From assembly GCA_963691705.1 (NCBI GenBank), contig OY829541.1:53925931-53989930 (forward strand): 64,000 nt of DNA. The letters are read 5' to 3'. How positions within the stretch are numbered: the first letter of the stretch is position 1; each line of letters begins with the position of its first letter. This document shows positions 48,791-62,700 of the stretch, piece by piece. The position numbers were made by a program, and so were the translations under genes. The notes beneath the pieces were generated by a model, which had not been told where the DNA came from, did not search any database, and saw only the letters and a list, made by a program, of their open reading frames with translations. The stretch comes from Viola odorata. Its lineage: Eukaryota; Streptophyta; Magnoliopsida; Malpighiales; Violaceae.

Positions 48791-51700
48791 TGCAATTTAC
48801 TTCACTTATGAAGTTGTAATACTGTTTGAATGCCTTATTACCCGATCCGATCTGAACTGTGTCTGACGGAACTTCGGATAGAGAGTAGAGGATTTGATAA
48901 ATTTCGGAATCTGATTCGAAATTATCCGAAAATATGAAATATCTGAATGAATTTGAAATTTAAGTTTTTATCTCTCTTCATTTTACTTCATTTTCTTTCT
49001 TTTTTTATTTCTATTTACTTCACTCATTAGGTTGTAATAATGTTTGAATGCCTTGTTACCCGATCCGATCCAAACTGTGTCTAACGAAACTTCGGATAGA
49101 AAGTAGAGGATATGATAAATTTCGGAATCTGATTCGAAATTATCCGAAAATATGAAATATCTGAATGAATTTGAAATTTAAGTTTTTATCTCTTCATTTT
49201 ACTTCATTCTCTTTCTTTTTTTATTTCTATTTACTTCACCCATCAGGTTCTAATAATGTTTGAATGCCTTGTTACCCGCGTTGTTACTCGATCCGATCTG
49301 AACTGTGTCTGACGGAACTTCGGATAGAAAGTAGAGGATTTGATAAATTTCGGAATTTGATTTGAAATTATCCGAAAATATGTAATATCTAAATGAATTT
49401 AGAATTTAAGTTTTATCTCTTAATTTTACTTCATTTTCTTCCTTTTTTTTTTCTTGCAATTTACTTCACTTATTAAGTTGTAATACTGTTTGAATGCCTT
49501 GTTACCCGATCCGATCTGAACTGTATCTGACGGAACTTCGCATAGAAAGTAGAGAATTTGATAAATTTCAGAATCTGATTCGAAATTATCCGAAAATATG
49601 AAATATCTGAATGAATTTGAAATTTAAGTTTTTATCTCTTCATTTTACTTCATTTTCTTTCTTTTTTTATTTCTATATACTTCACTCATTAGGTTGTAAT
49701 AATGTTTGAATGCCTTGTTACCCGCCTTGTTACTCGATCCGATGCACACTGTGTCTGACGGAACTTTGGATAGAAAGTAGAGGACTTGATAAATTTCGGA
49801 ATCTGATTAGAAATTATCCGAAAATATGAAATATCTAAATGAATTTAGAATTTAAGTTTTATCTCTTAATTTTACTTCATTTTCTTCCTTTTTTTTTCTT
49901 GCAATTTACTTCACTTATTAGGTTGTAATACTGTTTGAATGCCTTGTTACCTGATCCGATGTGAAATGTGTCTGACGGAACTTCGGATAGAGAGTAGAGG
50001 ATTTGATAAATTTCAGAATCTGATTCGAAATTATCCGAAAATATGAAATATCTGAATGAATTTGAAATTTAAGTTTTTATCTCTTCATTTTACTTCATTT
50101 TCTTTCTTTTTTTATTTCTAATTACTTCACTCATTAGGTTGTAATAATGTTTGAATGCCTTGTTACCCGATCCGATCCGAACTGTGTCTAACGAAACTTC
50201 GGATAGAAAGTGGAGGATATGATAAATTTCGGAATCTGATTCGAAATTATCCGAAAATATGAAATATCTAAATGAATTTGGAATTTAAGTTTTGTCTCTT
50301 AATTTTACTTCATTTTCTTCCTTTTTTTTTCTTGCAATTTACTTCACTTATTAGGTTTTAATACTGTTTGAATGCCTTGTTACCCGATCCGATCCGAACT
50401 GTATCTGACAGATTTTCGGATAGAGAGTAGAGGATTTGATAAATTTCGGAATCTGATTCGAAATTATCCGAAAATATGAAATATCTGAATGAATTTGAAA
50501 TTTAAGGTTTTATCTCTTCATTATACTTCATTTTCTTTCTTTTTTTATTTCTATTTACATCACTCATTAGGTTGTAATAATGTTTGAATGCCTTGTTACC
50601 CGATCCGATCCAAACTGTGTCTAACGAAACTTCGGATAGAAAGTAGAGGATATGATAAATTTCGGAATCTGATTCGAAATTATCCGAAAATATGAAATAT
50701 CTAAATGAATTTGGAATTTAAGTTTTTATCTCTCTTCATTTTACTTCATTTTCTTTCTTTTTTTATTTCTATTTACTTCACTCATTAGGTTGTAATAATG
50801 TTTGAATGCCTTGTTACCCGATCCGATCCGAACTGTGTCTAACGAAACTTCGGATAAAAAGTGGAGGATATGATAAATTTCGGAATCTGATTCGAAATTA
50901 TCCAAAATATGAAATATCTAAATGAATTTGGAATTTAAGTTTTGTCTCTTAATTTTACTTCATTTTCTTCCTTTTTTTTTTCTTGCAATTTACTTCACTT
51001 ATTAAGTTGTAATACTGTTTGAATGCCTTGTTACCCGATCCGATCGGAACTGTATCTGACGGAACTTCGGATAGAGAGTAGAGGATTTGATAAATTTCGG
51101 AATCTGATTCGAAATTATCCGAAAATATGAAATATCTGAATGAATTTGAAATTTAAGTTTTTATCTCTTCATTTTACTTCATTTTCTTTCTTTTTTTTAT
51201 TTCTATATACTTCACTCATTAGGTTGTAATAATGTTTGAATGCCTTGTTACCCGCCTTGTTACTCGATCCGATGCACACTGTGTCTGACGGAACTTCGGA
51301 TAGAAAGTAGAGGATTTGATAAATTTCAGAATCTGATTTGAAATTATCCGAAAATATGAAATATCTAAATGAATTTAGAATTTAAGTTTTATCTCTTAAT
51401 TTTACTTCATTTTCTTCCTTTTTTTTTCTTGCAATTTACTTCACTTATTAGGTTGTAATACTGTTTGAATGCCTTGTTACCTGATCCGATGTGAAATGTG
51501 TCTGACGGAACTTCGGATAGAGAGTAGAGGATTTGATAAATTTCAGAATCTGATTCGAAATTATCCGAAAATATGAAATATCTGAATGAATTTGAAATTT
51601 AAGTTTTTATCTCTTCATTTTACTTCATTTTCTTTCTTTTTTTATTTCTAATTACTTCACTCATTAGGTTGTAATAATGTTTGAATGCCTTGTTACCCGA

Positions 51701-53410
51701 TCGGATCCGAACTGTGTCTAACGAAACTTCGGATAGAAAGTGGAGGATATGATAAATTTCGGAATCTGATTCGAAATTATCCGAAAATATGAAATATATA
51801 AATGAATTTGGAATTTAAGTTTTATCTCTTAATTTTACTTCATTTTCTTCCTTTTCTTTTTCTTGCAATTTACTTCACTTATTAGGTTGTAATACAGTTT
51901 GAATGCCTTGTTACCCGATCCGATCGGAACTGTGTCTGACGGAACTTCGGATAGAGAGTAGAGGATTTGATAAATTTCGGAATCTGATTCGAAATTACAC
52001 GAAAATATGAAATATCTGAATGAATTTGAAATTTAAGTTTTTATCTCTTCATTTTACTTCATTCTCTTTCTTTTTTTATTTCTATTTACTTCACTCATTA
52101 GGTTCTAATAATGTTTGAATGCCTTGTTACCCGCGTTGTTACTCGATCCTATCTGAACTGTGTCTGACGGAACTTCGGATAGAGAGTAGAGGATTTGATA
52201 AATTTCGGAATCTGATTCGAAATTATCCGAAAATATGAAATATCTAAATGAATTTGAAATTTAAGTTTTTATCTCTCTTCATTTTACTTCATTTTCTTTC
52301 TTTTTTTATTTCTATTTACTTCACTCATTAGGTTGTAATAATGTTTGAATGCCTTGTTACCCGATCCGATCCAAACTGTGTCTAACGAAACTTCGGATAG
52401 AAAGTAGAGGATATGATAAATTTCGGAATCTGATTCGAAATTATCCGAAAATAAGAAATATCTAAATGAATTTGGAATTTAAGTTTTATCTCTTAATTTT
52501 ACTTCATTTTCTTCCTTTTCTTTTTCTTGCAATTTACTTCACTTATTAGGTTGTAATACTGTTTGAATGCCTTGTTACCCGATCCGATCGGAACTGTGTC
52601 TGACGGAACTTCGGATAGAGAGTAGAGGATTTGATAAATTTCGGAATCTGATTCGAAATTATCCGAAAATATGAAATATCTGAATGAATTTGAAATTTAA
52701 GTTTTTATCTCTTCATTTTACTTCATTCTCTTTCTTTTTTTATTTCTATTTACTTCACTCATTAGGTTCTAATAATGTTTGAATGCCTTGTTACCCGCGT
52801 TGTTACTCGATCCGATCTGAACTGTGTCTGACGGAACTTCGGATAGAAAGTAGAGGATTTGATAAATTTCGGAATCTGATTTGAAATTATCCGAAAATAC
52901 GTAATATCTAAATGAATTTAGAATTTAAGTTTTATCTCTTAATTTTACTTCATTTTCTTCCTTTTTTTTCTTGCAATTTACTTCACTTATTAGGTTGTAA
53001 TACTGTTTGAATGCCTTGTTACCCGATCCGATCGGAACTGTGTCTGACGGAACTTCGTATAGAGAGTAGAGGATTTGATAAATTTCGGAATCTGATTCGA
53101 AATTATCCGAAAATATGAAATATCTGAATGAATTTGAAATTTAAGTTTTTATCTCTTCATTTTACTTCATTTTCTTTTTTTTTTATTTCTATATACTTCA
53201 CTCATTAGGTTGTAATAATGTTTGAATGCCTTGTTACCCGCCTTGTTACTCGATCCGATGCACACTGTGTCTGACGGAACTTCGGATAGAAAGTAGAGGA
53301 TTTGATAAATTTCAGAATCTGATTTGAAATTATCCGAAAATATGTAATATCTAAATGAATTTATAATTTAAGTTTTATCTCTTAATTTTACTTCATTTTC
53401 TTCCTTTTCT
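48790..53410 (+). repeat. Displaced copy of the 31.0-35.6 kb segment (offset 17,793 bp)
   Basis: CACCCATCAGG at 31445/49238, TTCGCATAG at 31748/49541, TTTGGATAG followed by the rare GGACTTGAT at 31974/about 49767, CCCGATCGGATCCG at 33901/51694 and TTCGTATAG at about 35265/53058 are all 17,793 bp apart. The match is lost near 35.61/53.40 kb. 17,793 equals 2 x 6362 + 5069, so the intervening 6362-bp copies look inserted between two halves of an older arrangement. Confidence 0.82.
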
Positions 53411-54970
53411 TTTTCTTGCAATTTACTTCACTTATTAGGTTGTAATACAGTTTGAATGCCTTGTTACCCGATCCGATCGGAACTGTGTCTGACGGAACTT
53501 CGGATAGAGAGTAGAGGATTTGATAAATTTCGGAATCTGATTCGAAATTACACGAAAATATGAAATATCTGAATGAATTTGAAATTTAAGTTTTTATCTC
53601 TTCATTTTACTTCATTCTCTTTCTTTTTTTATTTCTATTTACTTCACTCATTAGGTTCTAATAATGTTTGAATGCCTTGTTACCCGCGTTGTTACTCGAT
53701 CCTATCTGAACTGTGTCTGACGGAACTTCGGATAGAGAGTAGAGGATTTGATAAATTTCGGAATCTGATTCGAAATTATCCGAAAATATGAAATATCTAA
53801 ATGAATTTGAAATTTAAGTTTTTATCTCTCTTCATTTTACTTCATTTTCTTTCTTTTTTTATTTCTATTTACTTCACTCATTAGGTTGTAATAATGTTTG
53901 AATGCCTTGTTACCCGATCCGATCCAAACTGTGTCTAACGAAACTTCGGATAGAAAGTAGAGGATATGATAAATTTCGGAATCTGATTCGAAATTATCCG
54001 AAAATAAGAAATATCTAAATGAATTTGGAATTTAAGTTTTATCTCTTAATTTTACTTCATTTTCTTCCTTTTCTTTTTCTTGCAATTTACTTCACTTATT
54101 AGGTTGTAATACTGTTTGAATGCCTTGTTACCCGATCCGATCGGAACTGTGTCTGACGGAACTTCGGATAGAGAGTAGAGGATTTGATAAATTTCGGAAT
54201 CTGATTCGAAATTATCCGAAAATATGAAATATCTGAATGAATTTGAAATTTAAGTTTTTATCTCTTCATTTTACTTCATTCTCTTTCTTTTTTTATTTCT
54301 ATTTACTTCACTCATTAGGTTCTAATAATGTTTGAATGCCTTGTTACCCGCGTTGTTACTCGATCCGATCTGAACTGTGTCTGACGGAACTTCGGATAGA
54401 AAGTAGAGGATTTGATAAATTTCGGAATCTGATTTGAAATTATCCGAAAATACGTAATATCTAAATGAATTTAGAATTTAAGTTTTATCTCTTAATTTTA
54501 CTTCATTTTCTTCCTTTTTTTTCTTGCAATTTACTTCACTTATTAGGTTGTAATACTGTTTGAATGCCTTGTTACCCGATCCGATCGGAACTGTGTCTGA
54601 CGGAACTTCGTATAGAGAGTAGAGGATTTGATAAATTTCGGAATCTGATTCGAAATTATCCGAAAATATGAAATATCTGAATGAATTTGAAATTTAAGTT
54701 TTTATCTCTTCATTTTACTTCATTTTCTTTTTTTTTTATTTCTATATACTTCACTCATTAGGTTGTAATAATGTTTGAATGCCTTGTTACCCGCCTTGTT
54801 ACTCGATCCGATGCACACTGTGTCTGACGGAACTTCGGATAGAAAGTAGAGGATTTGATAAATTTCAGAATCTGATTTGAAATTATCCGAAAATATGTAA
54901 TATCTAAATGAATTTATAATTTAAGTTTTATCTCTTAATTTTACTTCATTTTCTTCCTTTTTTTTTCTTG
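51870..54970 (+). repeat. Two copies of a 1553-bp repeat (7 monomers)
   Basis: GAAATTACACG at 51994 recurs at 53547, and the CGATCCTATCTG and TTCGTATAG monomers that follow recur at the same 1553-bp spacing. Copy boundaries are near 53.42 and 54.97 kb. Confidence 0.8.
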
Positions 54971-56760
54971 CAATTTACTTCACTTATGAAGTTGTAATAC
55001 TGTTTGAATGCCTTGTTACCCGATCCGATCTGAACTGTGTCTGACGGAACTTCGGATAGAGAGTAGAGGATTTGATAAATTTCGGAATCTGATTCGAAAT
55101 TATCCGAAAATATGAAATATCTGAATGAATTTGAAATTTAAGTTTTTATCTCTTCATTTTACTTCATTCTCTTTCTTTTTTTATTTCTATTTACTTCACT
55201 CATTAGGTTCTAATAATGTTTGAATGCCTTGTTACCCGCGTTGTTACTCGATCTGATCTGAACTGTGTCTGACGGAACTTCGGATAGAAAGTAGAGGATT
55301 TGATAAATTTCGGAATCTGATTTGAAATTATCCGAAAATACGTAATATCTAAATGAATTTAGAATTTAAGTTTTATCTCTTAATTTTACTTCATTTTCTT
55401 CCTTTTTTTTCTTGCAATTTACTTCACTTATTAGGTTGTAATACTGTTTGAATGCCTTGTTACCCGATCCGATCGGAACTGTGTCTGACGGAACTTCGTA
55501 TAGAGAGTAGAGGATTTGATAAATTTCGGAATCTGATTCGAAATTATCCGAAAATATGAAATATCTGAATGAATTTGAAATTTAAGTTTTTATCTCTTCA
55601 TTTTACTTCATTTTCTTTTTTTTTTATTTCTATATACTTCACTCATTAGGTTGTAATAATGTTTGAATGCCTTGTTACCCGCCTTGTTACTCGATCCGAT
55701 GCACACTGTGTCTGACGGAACTTCGGATAGAAAGTAGAGGATTTGATAAATTTCAGAATCTGATTTGAAATTATCCGAAAATATGTAATATCTAAATGAA
55801 TTTATAATTTAAGTTTTATCTCTTAATTTTACTTCATTTTCTTCCTTTTTTTTTCTTGCAATTTACTTCACTTATGAAGTTGTAATACTGTTTGAATGCC
55901 TTGTTACCCGATCCGATCTGAACTGTGTCTGACGGAACTTCGGATAGAGAGTAGAGGATTTGATAAATTTCGGAATCTGATTCGAAATTATCCGAAAATA
56001 TGAAATATCTGAATGAATTTGAAATTTAAGTTTTTATCTCTTCATTTTACTTCATTTTCTTTTTTTTTTATTTCTATATACTTCACTCATTAGGTTGTAA
56101 TAATGTTTGAATGCCTTGTTACCCGCCTTGTTACTCGATCCGATGCACACTGTGTCTGACGGAACTTCGGATAGAAAGTAGAGGATTTGATAAATTTCAG
56201 AATCTGATTTGAAATTATCCGAAAATATGTAATATCTAAATGAATTTATAATTTAAGTTTTATCTCTTAATTTTACTTCATTTTCTTCCTTTTTTTTTCT
56301 TGCAATTTACTTCACTTATGAAGTTGTAATACTGTTTGAATGCCTTGTTACCCGATCCGATCTGAACTGTGTCTGACGGAACTTCGGATAGAGAGTAGAG
56401 GATTTGATAAATTTCGGAATCTGATTCGAAATTATCCGAAAATATGAAATATCTGAATGAATTTGAAATTTAAGTTTTTATCTCTTCATTTTACTTCATT
56501 TTCTTTTTTTTTTATTTCTATATACTTCACTCATTAGGTTGTAATAATGTTTGAATGCCTTGTTACCCGCCTTGTTACTCGATCCGATGCACACTGTGTC
56601 TGACGGAACTTCGGATAGAAAGTAGAGGATTTGATAAATTTCAGAATCTGATTTGAAATTATCCGAAAATATGTAATATCTAAATGAATTTATAATTTAA
56701 GTTTTATCTCTTAATTTTACTTCATTTTCTTCCTTTTTTTTCTTGCAATTTACTTCACTT
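54970..56760 (+). repeat. Short-period amplification: CTTATGAAG dimer repeated
   Basis: CTTATGAAGTTG, a single-base variant of CTTATTAAGTTG, occurs at about 54985, 55873 and 56315: spacings of 888 bp (four monomers) and 442 bp (one dimer). Between them the same A monomer with TATATACTTC, GATGCACACTG and TTTATAATTTAAG is repeated nearly unchanged. This is the simplest periodicity in the array, a plain A/B dimer repeat. Confidence 0.75.
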
Positions 56761-57599
56761 ATTAGGTTGTAATACTGTTTGAATGCCTTGTTACCTGATC
56801 CGATGTGAAATGTGTCTGACGGAACTTCGGATAGAGAGTAGTGGATTTGATAAATTTCAGAATCTGATTCGAAATTATCCGAAAATATGAAATATCTGAA
56901 TGAATTTGAAATTTAAGTTTTTATCTCTTCATTTTACTTCATTTTCTTTCTTTTTTTATTTCTAATTACTTCACTCATTAGGTTGTAATAATGTTTGAAT
57001 GCCTTGTTACCCGATCCGATCCGAACTGTGTCTAACGAAACTTCGGATAGAAAGTGGAGGATATGATAAATTTCGGAATCTGATTCGAAATTATCCGAAA
57101 ATATGAAATATCTAAATGAATTTGGAATTTAAGTTTTGTCTCTTAATTTTACTTCATTTTCTTCCTTTTTTTTTTCTTGCAATTTACTTCACTTATTAGG
57201 TTGTAATACTGTTTGAATGCCTTGTTACCTGATCCGATGTGAAATGTGTCTGACGGAACTTCGGATAGAGAGTAGAGGATTTGATAAATTTCAGAATCTG
57301 ATTCGAAATTATCCGAAAATATGAAATATCTGAATGAATTTGAAATTTAAGTTTTTATCTCTTCATTTTACTTCATTTTCTTTCTTTTTTTATTTCTAAT
57401 TACTTCACTCATTAGGTTGTAATAATGTTTGAATGCCTTGTTACCCGATCCGATCCGAACTGTGTCTAACGAAACTTCGGATAGAAAGTGGAGGATATGA
57501 TAAATTTCGGAATCTGATTCGAAATTATCCGAAAATATGAAATATCTAAATGAATTTGGAATTTAAGTTTTATCTCTTAATTTTACTTCATTTTCTTCC

Positions 57600-59400
57600 T
57601 TTTTTTTTTCTTGCAATTTACTTCACTTATTAGGTTGTAATACTGTTTGAATGCCTTGTTACCCGATCCGATCCGAACTGTATCTGACAGATTTTCGGAT
57701 AGAGAGTAGAGGATTTGATAAATTTCGGAATCTGATTCGAAATTATCCGAAAATATAAAATATCTGAATGAATTTGAAATTTAAGGTTTTATCTCTTCAT
57801 TTTCCTTCATTTTCTTTCTTTTTTTATTTCTATTTACTTCACTCATTAGGTTGTAATAATGTTTGAATGCCTTGTTACCCGATCCGATCCAAACTGTGTC
57901 TAACGAAACTTCGGATAGAAAGTAGAGGATATGATAAATTTCGGAATCTGATTCGAAATTATCCGAAAATATGAAATATCTAAATGAATTTGGAATTTAA
58001 GTTTTATCTCTTAATTTTACTTCATTTTCTTCCTTTTCTTTTTCTTGCAATTTACTTCACTTATTAGGTTGTAATACAGTTTGAATGCCTTGTTACCCGA
58101 TCCGATCGGAACTGTGTCTGACGGAACTTCGGATAGAGAGTAGAGGATTTGATAAATTTCGGAATCTGATTCGAAATTATCCGAAAATATGAAATATCTG
58201 AATGAATTTGAAATTTAAGTTTTTATCTCTTCATTTTACTTCATTCTCTTTCTTTTTTTATTTCTATTTACTTCACCCATCAGGTTCTAATAATGTTTGA
58301 ATGCATTGTTACCCGCGTTGTTACTCGATCCGATCTGAACTGTGTCTGACGGAACTTCGGATAGAAAGTAGAGGATTTGATAAATTTCGGAATTTGATTT
58401 GAAATTATCCGAAAATATGTAATTTCTAAATGAATTTAGAATTTAAGTTTTATCTCTTAATTTTACTTCATTTTCTTCCTTTTTTTTTTCTTGCAATTTA
58501 CTTCACTTATTAAGTTGTAATACTGTTTGAATGCCTTGTTACCCGATCCGATCTGAACTGTGTCTGACGGAACTTCGGATAGAGAGTAGAGGATTTGATA
58601 AATTTCGGAATCTGATTCGAAATTATCCGAAAATATGAAATATCTGAATGAATTTGAAATTTAAGTTTTTATCTCTCTTCATTTTACTTCATTTTCTTTC
58701 TTTTTTTATTTCTATTTACTTCACTCATTAGGTTGTAATAATGTTTGAATGCCTTGTTACCCGATCCGATCCAAACTGTGTCTAACGAAACTTCGGATAG
58801 AAAGTAGAGGATATGATAAATTTCGGATTCTGATTCGAAATTATCCGAAAATAAGAAATATCTAAATGAATTTGGAATTTAAGTTTTATCTCTTAATTTT
58901 ACTTCATTTTCTTCCTTTTCTTTTTCTTGCAATTTACTTCACTTATTAGGTTGTAATACTGTTTGAATGCCTTGTTACCCGATCCGATCTGAACTGTATC
59001 TGACGGAACTTCGCATAGAAAGTAGAGAATTTGATAAATTTCAGAATCTGATTCGAAATTATCCGAAAATATGAAATATCTGAATGAATTTGAAATTTAA
59101 GTTTTTATCTCTTCATTTTACTTCATTTTCTTTCTTTTTTTATTTCTATATACTTCACTCATTAGGTTGTAATAATGTTTGAATGCCTTGTTACCCGCCT
59201 TGTTACTCGATCCGATGCACACTGTGTCTGACGGAACTTTGGATAGAAAGTAGAGGACTTGATAAATTTCGGAATCTGATTTGAAATTATCCGAAAATAT
59301 GAAATATCTAAATGAATTTAGAATTTAAGTTTTATCTCTTAATTTTACTTCAATTTCTTCCTTTTTTTTTCTTGCAATTTACTTCACTTATTAGGTTGTA
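57600..59400 (+). repeat. Displaced copy of the 28.4-30.1 kb segment (offset 29,255 bp)
   Basis: CTGACAGATTTTCGG at 28430/57685, CACCCATCAGG at 29020/58275, TTCGCATAG at 29759/59014 and TTTGGATAG at 29985/59240 all differ by 29,255 bp. Order and spacing are kept over about 1.8 kb, across several other higher-order domains. The preceding 56.8-57.6 kb resembles the 36.1-36.9 kb part of the 6362-bp unit. Confidence 0.75.
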
Positions 59401-59799
59401 ATACTGTTTGAATGCCTTGTTACCCGATCCGATCCGAACTGTATCTGACAGATTTTCGGATAGAGAGTAGAGGATTTGATAAATTTCGGAATCTGATTCG
59501 AAATTATCCGAAAATATGAAATATCTGAATGAATTTGAAATTTAAGGTTTTATCTCTTCATTATACTTCATTTTCTTTCTTTTTTTATTTCTATTTACAT
59601 CACTCATTAGGTTGTAATAATGTTTGAATGCCTTGTTACCCGATCCGATCCAAACTGTGTCTAACGAAACTTCGGATAGAAAGTAGAGGATATGATAAAT
59701 TACGGAATCTTATTCGAAATTATCCGAAAATATGAAATATCTAAATGAATTTGGAATTTAAGTTTTATCTCTTAATTTTACTTCATTTTCTTCCTTTTC

Positions 59800-62700
59800 T
59801 TTTTCTTGCAATTTACTTCACTTATTAGGTTGTAATACAGTTTGAATGCCTTGTTACCCGATCCGATCGGAACTGTGTCTGACAGAACTTCGGATAGAGA
59901 GTAAAGGATTTGATAAATTTCGGAATCTGATTCGAAATTATCCGAAAATATGAAATATCTGAATGAATTTGAAATTTAAGTTTTTATCTCTTCATTTTAC
60001 TTCATTCTCTTTCTTTTTTTATTTCTATTTACTTCACTCATTAGGTTCTAATAATGTTTGAATGCCTTGTTACTCGCGTTGTTACTCGATCCGATCTGAA
60101 CTGTGTCTGACGGAACTTCGGATAGAAAGTAGAGGATTTGATAAATTTCGGAATCTGATTTGAAATTATCCGAAAATATGTAATATCTAAATGAATTTAG
60201 AATTTAAGTTTTATCTCTTAATTTTACTTCATTTTCTTCCTTTTTTTTTTCTTGCAATTTACTTCACTTATTAAGTTGTAATACTGTTTGAATGCCTTGT
60301 TACCCGATCCGATCTGAACTGTGTCTGACGGAACTTCGGATAGAGAGTAGAGGATTTGATAAATTTCGGAATCTGATTCGAAATTATCCGAAAATATGAA
60401 ATATCTGAATGAATTTGAAATTTAAGTTTTTATCTCTCTTCATTTTACTTCATTTTCTTTCTTTTTTTATTTCTATTTACTTCACTCATTAGGTTGTAAT
60501 AATGTTTGAATGCCTTGTTACCCGATCCGATCCAAACTGTGTCTAACGAAACTTCGGATAGAAAGTAGAGGATATGATAAATTTCGGAATCTGATTCGAA
60601 ATTATCCGAAAATAAGAAATATCTAAATGAATTTGGAATTTAAGTTCTATCTCTTAATTTTACTTCATTTTCTTCCTTTTCTTTTTCTTGCAATTTACTT
60701 CACTTGTTAGGTTGTAATACTGTTTGAATGCCTTGTTACCCGATCCGATCTGAACTGTATCTGACGGAACTTCGCATAGAAAGTAGAGAATTTGATAAAT
60801 TTCAGAATCTGATTCGAAATTATCCGAAAATATGAAATATCTGAATGAATTTGAAATTTAAGTTTTTATCTCTTCATTTTACTTCATTTTCTTTCTTTTT
60901 TTATTTCTATATACTTCACTCATTAGGTTGTAATAATGTTTGAATGCCTTGTTACCCGCCTTGTTACTCGATCCGATCTGAACTGTATCTGACGGAACTT
61001 CGCATAGAAAGTAGAGAATTTGATAAATTTCGGAATCTGATTCGAAATTATCCGAAAATAAGAAATATCTAAATGAATTTGGAATTTAAGTTTTATCTCT
61101 TAATTTTACTTCATTTTCTTCCTTTTCTTTTTCTTGCAATTTACTTCACTTATTAGGTTGTAATACTATTTGAATGCCTTGTTACCTGATCCGATGTGAA
61201 ATGTGTCTGACGGAACTTCGGATACAGAGTAGAGGATTTGATAAATTTCAGAATCTGATTCGAAATTATTCGAAAATATGAAATATCTGAATGAATTTGA
61301 AATTTAAGTTTTTATCTCTCTTCATTTTAGTTCATTTTCTTTCTTTTTTTATTTCTATTTACTTCACTCATTAGGTTGTAATAATGTTTGAATGCCTTGT
61401 TACCCGATCCGATCCAAACTGTGTCTAACGAAACTTCGGATAGAAAGTAGAGGATATGATAAATTTCGGAATCTGATTCGAAATTATCCGAAAATAAGAA
61501 ATATCTAAATGAATTTGGAATTTAAGTTTTATCTCTTAATTTTACTTCATTTTCTTCCTTTTCTTTTTCTTGCAATTTACTTCACTTATTAGGTTGTAAT
61601 ACTGTTTGAATGCCTTGTTACCTGATCCGATGTGAAATGTGTCTGACGGAACTTCGGATACAGAGTAGAGGATTTGATAAATTTCAGAATCTGATTCGAA
61701 ATTATTCGAAAATATGAAATATCTGAATGAATTTGAAATTTAAGTTTTTATCTCTTCATTTTACTTCATTTTCTTTCTTTTTTTATTTCTAATTACTTCA
61801 CTCATTAGGTTGTAATAATGTTTGAATGCCTTGTTACCTGATCCGATCCGAACCGTGTCTAACGAAACTTCGGATAGAAAGTAGTGGATATGATAAATTT
61901 CGGAATCTGATTCGAAATTATCCGAAAATATGAAATATCTAAATGAATTTGGAATTTAAGTTTTATCTCTTAATTTTACTTCATTTTCTTCCTTTTTTTC
62001 TTGCAATTTACTTCACTTATTAGGTTGTAATACTGTTTGAATGCCTTGTTACCTGATCCGATGTGAAATGTGTCTGATGGAACTTCGGATACAGAGTAGA
62101 GGATTTGATAAATTTCAGAATCTGATTCGAAATTATCAGAAAATATGAAATATCTGAATGAATTTGAAATTTAAGTTTTTATCTCTTCATTTTACTTCAT
62201 TTTCTTTCTTTTTTTATTTCTAATTACTTCACTCATTAGGTTGTAATAATGTTTGAATGCCTTGTTACCCGATCCGATCCGAACCGTGTCTAACGAAACT
62301 TCGGATAGAAAGTAGAGGATATGATAAATTTCAGAATCTGATTCGAAATTATCCGAAAATATGAAATATCTAAATGAATTTGGAATTTAAGTTTTACCTC
62401 TTAATTTTACTTCATTTTCTTCCTTTTTTTTTCTTGCAATTTACTTCACTTATTAGGTTGTAATACAGTTTGAATGCCTTGTTACCCGATCCGATCGGAA
62501 CTGTGTCTGACAGAACTTCGGATAGAGAGTAAAGGATTTGATAAATTTCGGAATCTGATTCGAAATTATCCGAAAATATGAAATATCTGAATGAATTTGA
62601 AATTTAAGTTTTTATCTCTTCATTTTACTTCATTCTCTTTCTTTTTTTATTTCTATTTACTTCACTCATTAGGTTCTAATAATGTTTGAATGCCTTGTTA

